A stretch of DNA of 64,000 nt from Diphasiastrum complanatum (taxonomy: Eukaryota > Streptophyta > Lycopodiopsida > Lycopodiales > Lycopodiaceae): positions 14,450,928-14,514,927 of the forward strand of contig CM055094.1 in the NCBI GenBank assembly GCA_029204225.1. Reading direction: 5' to 3'. The position numbers and the translations under genes are program-made. Of this stretch, positions 11,112 to 21,103 are shown piece by piece. Within the stretch, counting starts at the first letter, position 1. Each line of letters opens with the position of its first letter. The notes under the pieces were generated by a model. That model was not told the origin of the DNA and searched no databases. It was given only the letters and a program-made list of their open reading frames with translations.

Positions 11112-13561
11112 AATACTCCCAACAAATTGAATTAAATTATACTGGTGTCTTTTTTTTGGGTTTCTATCAGTAAAATATAGTCAAAGGGCTACCGTATCCA
11201 TGGTATGGATTTTTTCCATTTATGTTCTTTCATTGGAGATTCTAAATTGTTAAAACTTATTGATGTAATGCTAAAAGCTAGTTATCAAAACAAAAAAAAT
11301 TGGTTTATTCTTTACATTTGCTATGTGTCTGAGGTTTCATGGAACCGTAAATTTCTAAGAGAGGAAGAGATGGACATTGAGGTAGTAAATGTGTTTGTAT
11401 TATGTAATTTGGATTTTTTGAAAAATTCTTGTGTGGAAATTACATAATTCCGATTAGTGAGTTCATTAAGTTGAATTCATATTGGATATTTATAGGACCA
11501 TGAGTTGACCCTAATTATTACTAGAAATTGTGATATAAAAATGAGAATGGATGCTTGGTTCACATTTTTACTGTAAAGAGCCTTATTCCTAAGAGTTGGA
11601 ACTCTCAGATGGTAGGAATTCGAGAATGTTGGTACCAACCAGATGGGTTGTTTTATGTGACGATAAAACCATGTGCAGATTCTTGTTAAATCACAATTTT
11701 GTAAATGTATTATTGTAGTCCCATAAAATCCTCACTCAAGCAAAATAGGTGTTAGATATCCCCTTTGGAGAGATCATTAGGATCCATTAGGTAGTTTTCC
11801 TTTCCATTGTCCACCTCCCAAGGGTGTTGGCTCGGTTGGTTATCTTGACATCCAAAGTTTCTTTGGTCTCAAGTTCGAGCCTCCCCTTGGAAACCAAGAA
11901 GCATTGTCCACCTCCCTTGAGAAGATCTAGAGCCAATGATGCCTAGATAAACCAAGACACCAAGATCCAAGAAAAGCCTTACTCCAGTACTTGGTGGAAT
12001 AGATATGTGCAAATCTGGTATGGGAAATCCAGATGGATTGTTTAAGATCTCTGGAATATCGGATAGTGCGGTTAAAGATCTTCTTGACGGAATGGAACTC
12101 CTTGTACCATATAGATATTGGATATCTATTGGTATATACTTCAGTTGTTTTGAGATTCTTAATGGTCCTTTTGGTTGACGAATGCACCGCCACTTTTTAA
12201 CAAATAATGAACAATCTTTTTCGTCCATACCTCTGGATTTGTGTAGTTGTATTCTTTGTGTAACACTTAAGGAACAAGGGAGAATTCAATGGTAGGGGGT
12301 AATGTTTTAAAATGGTTGAAGATCGGATCCTTTGTTTGGATATAGGATGGTCATATAATCTTTTTGATTTTCTGATGATCTGATCTAAAAGCAAACTTTC
12401 TTTCTTGGAGAGAAAATTGGTGGTAAGTGACATTAGTGATTTCAAAAGGGAAATCCTGTGCGAGAATGATTTGTAGACCAGTGGTTAGTATTTATAGTAA
12501 TTGTAATGCTAACGGTTGGAACCATTGGTTATTTTGGTTAGAGTATTTGGAGAGGTTATGAGATATAGATCCGGATCCCTCAATGGTATCTCATAAATTG
12601 CAAATCAGAAACTCTCAAAAGCTATTTCTCACCTTTTAATGAACCCTTACTTCTTTTGAATTTCTCAAATATGTAAAATTCATATGATCCTTCCAACATG
12701 GGAATTCTTTTATGAAGGACGGTTTAGCTTGGAATTTGAAATGCCTCAAGATGTTGGTATTTCAATTTTTTAATCTCGGCTTATGCATAGATAGAGCTCA
12801 AATAGATAATAGTTACTATCACTCGTATTGAGAATACTTAGAAGAAAAGTCATGTGTATAATAAAGTTAATCCTATTTGGAAGGCACTTATTATTGACTT
12901 TTCACAATTCTGAGATTTTCATTTGTCATCTCTCCAAGAAACTTCTGTAAAAAATTGGAAATCTCTTTTCAAAAGGAGAGGTGAAGTGATGAGTAAGATT
13001 CTATTATAAGGACCTATTCGTTGCACAGAGTTGAGAAAAATTCTCTAGGGATTGTGTGGAACAATCTGGAACTAGAGAAGGATTGAAATTGGAAATCATT
13101 TTAAGTAGTACTGAGTAAGATCAGAAGTTACTAATCCCAGTTGGTAGGAATAGAAGTAATTTTGATAATGGAGTGTCTGTATTGAATCAACCTAATCTTG
13201 TTTGGAGTACTAGGATTTGGGAAGGGTTGATTAAGTGGAAAAAATTTGGTGGCAAGAGGTAAGTGGGTTGGAAAACTCGTGAGAGTGGATGTGTTCTTAG
13301 TCTCAGAGATTTTACAGATATGTTATTTACTCAAGAAAAATAGAATTCTTTAGTAAATGAGTTACAAGATTCTCAGTGAGATAGGTGAGTAATGTATGCG
13401 GATTTTGGAGGAACCTGCTAGATAATGACATATATATTTATGTACTAGGTCATAGTGAGATAATTCTCATATGTGCATGATTAATCTTGTTTGTATCTAG
13501 TATGCATTTTTGGTTACTAGGGTTATATGGTGCACTAAACCTAGTTGGTGAACATAGACAT
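11112..13561. other. Long anonymous part of block B
   Basis: About 2.4 kb, AT-rich, containing the SINE at 11820-11901. A plus frame at 11205-11447 (DFFHLCSFIGDSKLLKLIDV) has a longer counterpart at 46581-46928. Minus frames at 11869-12445 (FLSKKESLLLDQIIRKSKRLYD) have counterparts at 47386-47921. The counterparts keep similar peptides but differ in frame breaks, so this may be a decayed coding element I cannot identify. No RT, transposase or capsid motif was recognised. Confidence 0.4.
11820..11901 (+). mobile_element. Mini-SINE, tRNA-like, copy 1
   Basis: An 82-bp body flanked by perfect 15-bp target duplications CATTGTCCACCTCCC (11805-11819 and 11902-11916). It has an internal pol III promoter: A box TGGCTCGGTTGG at 11828-11839, and B box AGTTCGAGCC at 11872-11881, 32 bases apart. 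A perfect hairpin CCAAAG-TTT-CTTTGG lies at 11852-11866, where a tRNA anticodon arm would be. A second TTGG...CCAA hairpin sits near the 3' end. There is no A-tail or T-tail: the body ends GAAG and the duplication follows at once. Independent insertion at 43968 and the block B duplicate at 47274. Confidence 0.85.
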
Positions 13562-14183
13562 TGTTGGATTTATATCCTCTACTCTCCTAAATCCCATGTT
13601 AATCTAGTTCCATTCATAATGCTACATATTTACTTGCATTGTTGCACAACACAACTACTGCAGATGAGCAAGAGAAGAAGGCCGACATATCTTATTGGAA
13701 TTGGCCAACACATCGGGCTAGACCCAACTTGGCCGACTAATCGGAAAAACATGACTTATCCAACATATTGGAAAAGTCCAACTTATTGAGTCTCGTCACG
13801 CTCACCTTCTGTACTATAAACTTGACAATGACAACAGCCACAATCTTCTTCTTGATGGCACAATGGCTCCACACCATCTTTTGTACAGTCATCTACACAA
13901 ATGGAATTGTATATAGATATCGCCCACAATTGTCTTTTGTTCACCTATCTGGTTGTATTTCATTACACTTAATCTGAATAAACTAATGTCTGGTTCTGCG
14001 TTCAGATTCTTTGTCAGTATTTATGCCTGACTTTTTGATTACTTTATTTGACTATTTTCTCTTTGCTTGTGCAACCACCGTGCAATCAAGCTCTAGTTCA
14101 TTCTTGTGTTTGCCTACTATTAATTGGTAGTGCACGCACCGAGGGAATGCACACTTCCTAATGTGCATCCGCATTTTTCAACA
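13562..14183 (+). repeat. LTR-Y, 5' LTR copy 1
   Basis: A 622-bp putative 5' LTR starting TGTTGGATTTATATCC and ending TTTTTCAACA. The ends form a short inverted repeat (TGTTG/CAACA). It is followed directly by a copia primer-binding site and then gag in the same orientation. The same 622-bp length is found at 49035-49656. Its first 60 bases resemble the minus-strand start at 31851 and, more weakly, the start of LTR-W, so these LTRs are probably related. Confidence 0.75.
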
Positions 14184-14196
14184 TGGTATCAAAGCC
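14184..14196 (+). promoter_or_regulatory. Copia primer-binding site
   Basis: TGGTATCAAAGCC immediately follows the LTR-Y CA end. It is the plant copia site complementary to the 3' end of initiator-Met tRNA, where minus-strand cDNA synthesis starts; the usual form is TGGTATCAGAGCC. The block B duplicate at 49657 reads TGGTATCGGAGCC. Confidence 0.85.
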
Positions 14197-14388
14197 AGAT
14201 ATCAGAACTTATCTGATTATTTTAAGCGATTTTATGTCAGAGCTATTTCTATAGCTTGACAAGCTTTCCACAGAACCTGACTCTACTAAGCTGATAGAGT
14301 AATTTGTTTTCTTGTTCTATAAGTTTGCACTAGATTTTCATTCTTAAGTCACTGATAGTTACTACTATCACTTAGACTAATCTTTCAC

Positions 14389-15215
14389 ATGGATTCTCAA
14401 GGAAAAGCGAGTCCTATTATCAACAAGCTTGATGGAGCGAATTATCATCTGTGGAAATTAAAGATGAGAACTATGCTAATGGCTAAGGAGTTGTATGACA
14501 TTGTTACAAGTGTAGAGGCAAGACTCTATGCCGACAACACTACAATCTCCCGATGGAAGTTGAAGTATGGCAAAGCTTTCGCGTTGACATCCTCAACATA
14601 TCAGACACTCAAATCGGCCATGTGTCTGAAGCCCAGACCTCCAAGGAAGTCTGGGACATCTTGAGCACATTATACGAAGTGCGTGATATAGCGTCCAAGC
14701 TACATCTCAGAGAGAAATTTTACTCTCTTAAGATGAAAAATGACGATGTCTTGTAGAATCACATCAACCAGTTCAAGAGCCTACTGAAGCAAATGGCCGC
14801 TGTCATATCTGTCATTGACGATCAAGACACAATAATGACATTGGCTGCCAAGCTCATACGACAACACTGGATGATCATCATTATGACACACCCATATCTA
14901 ACTCTTTCAAGAGTCATTGCAATTTTGTTGCAAGAAGACACTCGAAGGGATGAAGCCTCCAGTTCCTCGACTGTTAACTCTCATGCCTTGTACACATGAA
15001 GTAGAAGAAGAAAGGCCCGAAGCCATTGAAGCAAAATCAGAAACCAACACAACATCAAGAGCAGTCAAACCCCCTGAAAAAGAAGAAGCTATTTTGAAGA
15101 TACTGCAAAAGAAACAATCATGAGATTTAAGATTGTCGCATACTAAAAGCAAAGAACAGTAGCAAAGGAAAGTCAAATCAAGTGGCAAATATGTCAAATT
15201 TTAGAGTAAAGGACT
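14389..15215 (+). pseudogene. Copia Gag, broken
   Basis: Starts MDSQGKASPIINKLDGANYHLW, typical of plant copia Gag, 205 bp after the primer site. After about 60 residues the frame shifts by one, and the UBN2-type Gag continues in the frame opening at 14553 (TSKEVWDILSTLYE, KLHLREKFYSLKM). A TAG at 14752-14754 replaces the Gln of VLQNHINQFK. Further on, a zinc knuckle of the C-X2-C-X4-H-X4-C type can be traced at 15095-15139, but its first Cys is TGA and a TAA lies before the last Cys. The shift and the first stop are shared with the copy at 49862, so they predate block B duplication. Confidence 0.8.
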
Positions 15216-15239
15216 CATTTTGATTCACAAATGATCAAT

Positions 15240-15374
15240 AAGAGTGATTGGTAGAAATGCAAGATATGACAACAAATGTTTTAACTAAAGCATTAAGTTT
15301 GGAGTCACACAGAAGATTCTATGTAGAACTAAGTTTGAAGGTCAAGGCATTCAAGGATTCAGATTAGGGTGGAG
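15240..15374 (+). pseudogene. Copia RNase H terminus and polypurine tract
   Basis: The frame reads MTTNVLTKALSLESHRRFYVELSL, the end of copia RNase H, and leads into a purine tract (15363-15374, ATTAGGGTGGAG) directly before an LTR start. Everything between gag and this point (protease, integrase, RT) is missing, so a large internal deletion has joined gag to the 3' end, or two elements recombined. Confidence 0.75.
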
Positions 15375-15611
15375 TGTTGGATTATTCTCCTTTTTACCAA
15401 TTGACTAATCAGTTTTAATCTTCATCCATTGTTTTTTCGTGTGTTTACACAGTCTCCAAAATTACAAGTATTTATACGCAGTCTATAGAATTACATGGAG
15501 TTTACGACAATGTCTTCTTTTTCACTTATAAGGAATCTCGTTGAAAAATGCAAGTTCTCCTTTTTCACATTTTTCACCTGACAGAAATCTTGTGTAAAAT
15601 CACAGTGTCCA
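15375..15611 (+). repeat. LTR-W fragment, 5' part, plus orientation
   Basis: Begins TGTTGGATTATTCTCC after the polypurine tract and follows the minus-strand sequence of LTR-W for about 235 bases, then stops at a junction with an RT fragment. It differs from LTR-Y upstream (13562), so this element's two ends belong to different LTR types. Confidence 0.7.
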
Positions 15612-15770
15612 AGATCCACCACCTTGAACTCTTTAGACAATGCTATTTTTCATTTCTTGTATACCATCATGATCATTTCCACTAAGGATAATGTCATCTA
15701 CATACAAACTAATAATGATGACTTTACCATCATTAAATCTTAAGTACAAAGAAGGATCACAAGAAGGCTT
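15612..15770 (-). pseudogene. Copia RT fragment with YVDD box
   Basis: The minus strand encodes LRFNDGKVIIISLYVDDIILSG followed by KEFKVVDL, the catalytic core of a copia reverse transcriptase. It closely matches the plus-strand family D copy at 55210-55360. Only about 50 residues survive, bounded by unrelated sequence. Confidence 0.75.
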
Positions 15771-15772
15771 GC

Positions 15773-16129
15773 GACATTAAAAGTCCCGCAAAAAGTCCTT
15801 TTATTGACTTTCTAACTATCAAATCTCTATGTAGAGAGGAGGACCCTGGCCTCTGAATCCTATTGGTCCATTTTTGCCTCTCTAATTATTCAAATTTAAA
15901 AAAGAGTGGGAACCATCCAATTTGGAGGGAAACCCAACTTTATTCACTAACTTGACATTTAGGCCCTACGACATTTAAAAGTCCCGCAAAAAGGCCTAAA
16001 GTCCTTTTATTGACTTGTAACTAATCAAATCTCTATGTGATCATCGGGTTGGACTTACACACGCAGGGTGCCAAAACCCTCTCACTTATTAACTAGGGTT
16101 AGGGTTGCCTTGGGATCCGCAAACCCTCC
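15773..16129. repeat. Direct repeat of about 65 bp in non-coding DNA
   Basis: CGACATT(T)AAAAGTCCCGCAAAAAG followed by CCTTTTATTGACTT and AATCAAATCTCTATGT occurs at 15773-15835 and again at 15967-16042, about 195 bp apart. The sequence after the second copy (GGGTTGGACTTACACACGCA, 16048-16090) recurs at 60640-60690, so this is part of a dispersed repeat, possibly an unrecognised LTR end. Confidence 0.6.
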
Positions 16130-16221
16130 AACAGAACGGTAGTGGTTCACTGTGGCTTAACACGAATGGCAGAGATAGACGACTCAAAGACATTCAATTT
16201 GTGCCTACACTGTAGCAAGAC

Positions 16222-17340
16222 TTGTTTTCTATGGCAATAATAACTTATGCAGGGATGCGTGTGACGTATTCTGACGAAGCATGCAACGTTGTTGGTGCCA
16301 GTACTAGTACCCTGATCACTCAAGACAGAAGAAAAGGTATTCTATATTACTTGAAGGTACGCCTGTCTGCAGATCAAGTGCATCAGACTCATGATGATTC
16401 GCCAAACACTCTGTGGCAGAGGAGACTATGCCATATGAATTCGATGGCACTTTACCAAGCAAGCCATCATGGAGCAATAACAGGGGTCATCATCTCGAAT
16501 GCAAACAATTTGATTACCTGTGATGCATGTCTGAAGGGTAAGATGTCACACACTCCATCTGTCAACGACTCCTACAAAACGACCAAGATTCTAGAGTAAG
16601 TGCATTTTAACATCTGTGGGCCTTTCAATGTGACCTCAGTAGGAGGCTCGAGATATTATATTACCTTCATTGATGATAAGAGTAAATTCGCCAAAGTGTA
16701 TTTTATTAAAAATAAATCAGAAGCATTTGACAATTCATAGAGTATGTGAATTGGGCAGAGAGATGCACTGGCAACAAAGTGAAGCAGATCAGGACAGATC
16801 GAGGTGACGAATACATCTCGAATAACTTCACTGACTTTTGCAATGATCGTAATATCATTCATCGAAGGACTGCAACTTACACACCGCAGAACTCTGATGG
16901 AAACTGCCAAATGCATGATGGCCTACTCGAAAGCTCCAAGAGTATTGTGGGTTGAAGCAGTAGCTACAACTGCAAACATTCAGAGCAGGACAAGAAAGTC
17001 TGGTGTCCCTCACACAACACCATACAAATTATGGTGGGGCAAAAAACCCAATCTGGCTCAAATTAGAATCTTTGGCTATGCAGCTTATGCACATATTCCT
17101 GATAAGCTTCGAAAGAAGCTTGATGACAAGGCTGAATAGGGATATCTGATAGGATATGACAACAATTCATCATACTACAGAGTCTACATACCAGACATGA
17201 ACACTGTGAAGATAGTCAGAGATGTCAGATTTGATGAGAGCAGAACATGGCCAACGATGATCCTATCAGCTATGAAGTTCTGGAAAGACAGTACTATGAT
17301 CTGCCACCAGTAACAAAGGGAGCAGAAGATGAACACAAAA
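16222..17340 (+). pseudogene. Copia pre-integrase and integrase, family C copy 2
   Basis: 16222-16599 holds the GAG-pre-integrase domain with the HHCC zinc site (TLWQRRLCHM... CDACLKGKMSH), which helps integrase bind its DNA ends. The integrase core follows with CGPF and RTDRG but in three frames: a shift near 16735 and a deletion around 16890 that removes the NGVAER active Glu segment. 16804-17139 retains YSKAPRVLWVEAVATTANI and FGYAAY. A TAG at 17137-17139 (DKAE-stop-GYL) is shared with copies 1 and 4. Not functional. Confidence 0.8.
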
Positions 17341-17433
17341 ATGAAGATTTTTGAGTCGCTTCGCACTCGAGTGACGAATTTGAGGATGAAAGATTCAAGA
17401 GGCAGCCTTCTGCTACAGTACCTGTAAACCAAG

Positions 17434-19060
17434 ATGGTTCTGGACCTAGCAGAGAAGACAAAGACAAAGGCATTGCAGTTCCAGGAGAATCTCCTTGAAG
17501 GTCGACAAGACAACAAAGAGCGCCAACAAGCTATGTGCCAGGCAGCTCAGCTTCTACATCAGAAGAATTCTGTGGATTCAGTGGCGAATCACAGACATTC
17601 AAGGAGGCAATTGAATGTCCAGAGAAGGACAAATGGATCCAAGCCATGAACAAGGAGATAGAATCCATGAGGAAGAACTAGGTATGGACATTGCAGCCAT
17701 TACCAGATAAGCGAAAGACTTTAAAATGCAAATGGGTTTACAAGCTAAAGTATGGACCAGATTGAGATTGTCTCGAAATATAAGGCAAGACTTGAAGCAA
17801 AGGGATTCTCTTAGAGATATGGTATTGATTATTCTGAGACCTTCTCTCCTATTGTGAAACATTCGTTTACTACGTTTATATTTGCATATGCATCTGCTTA
17901 TGACCTCAGGATCCACATTGTCAATGAGAAGACAGCCTTCTTGCATGGTGAGTTAGACGAAGAGGTCTACATGGATTAACCCTCAGGCTATGTCTCGAAT
18001 TCACTTCCTGATTATGCATGCAGCATGCATAGGAGTATCTATGGTCCAAACTAGTCAGTTCGACAATGGTACAAAAGGAAAGATCAAGCCCTGAAATCCT
18101 TAGGATTCAAGTTACTTATGGCTGATTCCAATGTGTATGTGAGAATTACAGATGGGAAGATCATCATTGTGGCTGTGTACGTGGATGACACTTTGATACT
18201 CTGCAAGAGTGAGAAGCTGATTGCTGAAGTGAAGAATGACATCTCGAAACATTTCAAGATTGTAGATCTGGGAGAAGCCAGGTATACCTTGGCTTGCAGA
18301 TTGAAAGGGACTGTGAGAGAGGTACGTTGTACCTTCATTAGTCTAGATACACCTAGAAAATCTTGGAGGATTTTGGGATGTTGAATTGCAAAGGAGCGAA
18401 TACTCCAATGCTCACAAGAACAGTACTGACAAACGAAAATTGTTCGAGGACTGAAGCAGAGAGAGAATTGATGCAGCCCACACCTTACAGGAAACTGATA
18501 GGATCGCTGATGTACCTTTCAGATAACACACGTCCTGAAATTGCTTATGTTGTGTTCAGGATGAGCCAATTCTGCACGAATCCAGGCTCGACACATTGCA
18601 ATATCTTCAATTAACAAAGGATTATGGTTTGTGTTATTGTCATAATGCATGGTTTCAGATGCTTTCCTACAGTGCTGCTAGTTGGGCATCTCTCAAGGAT
18701 GACTATAAAAGTGTCTCAAGAGGATGGACCATCGCGTCAGGTGCAGCAATTCTCTGGGTCAGCAAGAAGTAGACCATTGTAGCTCAGTCATCCTGCGAAG
18801 CCGAGTACATTGCAGCAGCAAAGATGGCCAATGAGATAATTTGGCTCAGACAGTTCCTTGACGAATTGGACGAAACGATGAATGAACCTCTGGCTACAGA
18901 TGGACAACAAATCTGCAATACATCTGATGAAAGACCCTGTGTTTCACTCAAGGACAAAATACATTGCAATCAAGTACCACTTGATCAGGGATCTGATTGG
19001 CAAGAAAAAGACATGATTGTTGACATTTTTACAAAGGCCTCAGACAAAGGTCTGTTCGAA
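17434..19060 (+). pseudogene. Copia RT and RNase H, family C copy 2
   Basis: RT begins around 17600 with KDKWIQAMN-like sequence. It continues through a TAG in NQVWTL, a TAG in FSQRYG, TAA at 17977-17979 (YMDQP) and a TAG in GLKQS. 18118-18384 carries AVYVDDTLILCKSEKL, the catalytic box. After a shared frameshift, 18363-18614 has LTPYRKLIGSLMYL-like sequence, and 18640-19060 has RNase H (SYSxASWASLKDDYKSVSR) with a TAG at 18770-18772. Most stops fall where the other copies have Gln. Confidence 0.8.
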
Positions 19061-20386
19061 CCTGATTTCTACAAAGCTATGTGCAAAATGGGGTCTTACA
19101 AAGATAAAACCTATGACTTTTGCCATTAAGCTAGCTGATCAAACGATAGTTCGTTCGCGAGGAATGGTTGAAGATATATCTGTCAGAATTGTCGGAGTAC
19201 AGTTCATCATTACTTTCATAGTAATGGACTTACTAGAAGCACCAAATGTCTACCGAGTCCTATTAGGACGCCCATAGTTACGAGTTGCGCAAGTAATTCG
19301 TAATTGGGATATCGGAAAAATCACTTTTGAAAATCGTGAACGCGCAGTCAAGTTTGATCCTATAACTTGGACTATCAGACCAGTGGTTCAAAAAGAGGAT
19401 GATGATTCATCAACAACGGATTATACTTGTGAACGACCAGTAAAAAATTTGGGAGTTCATTATGATTCTCAAACCGATACTGTCAACTGGAATGAAGCTC
19501 TTGCAATGATTGACTATACAACAGGATATATGTGTCAACAAGATAATCAGTCAGATTTGAACGAGATTTTATTATTGGATCGAACCTTGGATACACCGAT
19601 CACGTTTCCATTGAATGTGTTGAATGTAGCTTGGATATCAATGGAGCCTATACCAAATCCGATTGAAGATGAACTCATTCCTATAAATCATGCCTTGAAT
19701 TATGATGAGAATGTAGAACTTACTGATGAGCAAATTCTAAATCATATGGATCCGACCAGATTTGGAGTACGTAATATTCCTGATGAACCAACAATAAAAC
19801 TGCCAAAAGCAGTTATATTGAAGAAAGACGGGATCACAGGGTCAATGACGAAGAAACAAGCCAAGCAACATTATAATACGGTCCTAAAATGGAAAAATCC
19901 TCCTCAAAAGATTGATTCAAAGAATGTGCCACCCTTACTGGATAAAGGCAAAGAAAAAGTCAAGGATGATTCTACAAGTTAGAGTTCTAGCAAGACATCG
20001 TCATCTAGGAAGTCTGCACCTTCGAAGAAGAGTTTATCTTCTCAGAATTCGTCACCTCCATGATCAATTCCTACTAAAAAGGCTAAGCGAAAATCCAAGA
20101 CAGGTCCTTTTGACAAAGAACAAGCAGATGCAATCCAGCATGATACACCCAAATATTTTAAACGATACACTAGATGATGTGGTTATCATGTTACCCAAAG
20201 CACATCATGAACCCGAAGAACAGGTGCCAGAATCAAAAGATGTTTACGATGGCCCATCTAGGACACAACCTATGAATCTTGTTGAACCAGGAGAACCAGA
20301 AAAGATTGTACAAGTTGGATTACAACTTAATCTTGAACAGTTTTAAGCGCTCTAAACGTTACTTATTAAGTATCGAGATTGCTTTT
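19061..20386 (+). pseudogene. Gypsy protease tail and linker
   Basis: The frame from about 19070 reads KPMTFAIKLADQTIVRSRG, VEDISVRI and VYRVLLGRP, the second half of a plant gypsy retropepsin. The catalytic D-S/T-G half is lost at the copia junction. A TAG at 19276-19278 replaces Trp in the LGRPWL motif. 19383-19982 is a 199-residue acidic linker (LTDEQILNHMDPTRFG), then Ser/Lys-rich sequence with TAG and TGA stops. The KYRDCF segment ends at the outer element's insertion. Such linkers normally lead into RT. Confidence 0.75.
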
Positions 20387-21088
20387 TGTGAAAGTACTGT
20401 ACTTTAGGACCATAAATGGATCTACAAAAGATCCACAAGAGTGATTGGATGCTTGCTTAACAATCTATCAAAAAACTAGACACAAAAAAGTTGATCTAGA
20501 TTGGCAATTTGACAAACAACAAGCATTAACAATCAAAAGCATTGATAAACATTGAAATACGAGCCCACACGTGTGTACTACAGGCTGTAGTACGGCCTTC
20601 AACCTGAGAAACAAGTAGAAATTGATTTGGTTTCATTTGGATCACAAAAACTCAATGTACATAGTGAACTAGCTTGAGATTGCCAATGAGCTCCAAAAAA
20701 TTTCTATCTTCTCACTATGGAGAGAGGGAATACATAGCAAATTCGACTTCCTTCTTGAAGTTAGGTGGATTTCCAGCATGTAATAAGGAAGTTAACTCAC
20801 TCTCCTTGACCTAAAATGAAACCCTAGTCTATTTCCTAGAGTCATGCTTGGTAGATAGCTAGTTGGTCAAATTTTCACCTTAAATCTAGGATTTAGGTCC
20901 TATAAACTAGGAATCACTACCAAAATGACATGACCAACCCTATGTACTTGAACTAGCCTACATTAGGATGGGTTTCCCACATGGCATCATGGCCTCACAT
21001 GTGTGGGACCCACTTGTGTACACAATTTACACTATTCTACATGGTTTTTGATCAAGCTAGATTTGCCAATTTTTGGCAATTCTTCACA
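20387..21088 (-). repeat. Outer element 3' LTR
   Basis: 702 bp, TG...CA ends (TGTGAAAGTACTG ... TTCTTCACA). It is the 3' LTR because the element reads on the minus strand and its polypurine tract abuts 21088. A palindromic CACACGTGTG with a G-box core sits at 20566-20575. Confidence 0.95.
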
Positions 21089-21103
21089 CTCCTCCTCAAA
21101 TTT
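21089..21103 (-). promoter_or_regulatory. Outer element polypurine tract
   Basis: Minus strand AAATTTGAGGAGGAG lies immediately upstream of the 3' LTR. It is the RNase H-resistant primer for plus-strand cDNA. Confidence 0.9.

Larger units (their letters stand above)
8781..14972. repeat. Duplicated block B, copy 1 (6.2 kb)
   Basis: This segment is collinear with 44169-50453, in the same orientation, about 35 kb apart. Both copies contain an RNase H scrap, an anonymous C/T-rich stretch, LTR-X, a tiny SINE, a long anonymous part, LTR-Y, a PBS and a broken copia gag. The copies differ by scattered substitutions and indels, the largest being about 130 bp missing here near 11163 relative to 46497-46650. 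The right junction falls in gag after TAGTTCCTCGACT-like sequence. The presence of the same SINE with the same target duplication shows these are copies of one locus, not independent insertions. Confidence 0.9.
16130..19060 (+). mobile_element. Degenerate Ty1/copia, family C copy 2
   Basis: The longest copy of family C here. It covers the pre-integrase region, integrase, RT and RNase H on the plus strand. It starts without gag and ends abruptly at 19060 inside the RNase H tail, where gypsy protease sequence begins after GGTCTGTTCGA. Stops and frameshifts are numerous. No LTR or target duplication was found. Confidence 0.85.

Noticed and set aside
11820-11901. Functional tRNA gene
   Set aside because: A and B boxes are good, but the acceptor and T stems do not pair as in a real tRNA, the anticodon loop is three bases, and target duplications show it is a retroposed element.
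15773-16042. Possible CRISPR-like or tandem array
   Set aside because: Only two copies 195 bp apart in a plant nuclear context; a dispersed-repeat fragment is a better explanation. No CRISPR array was seen anywhere.
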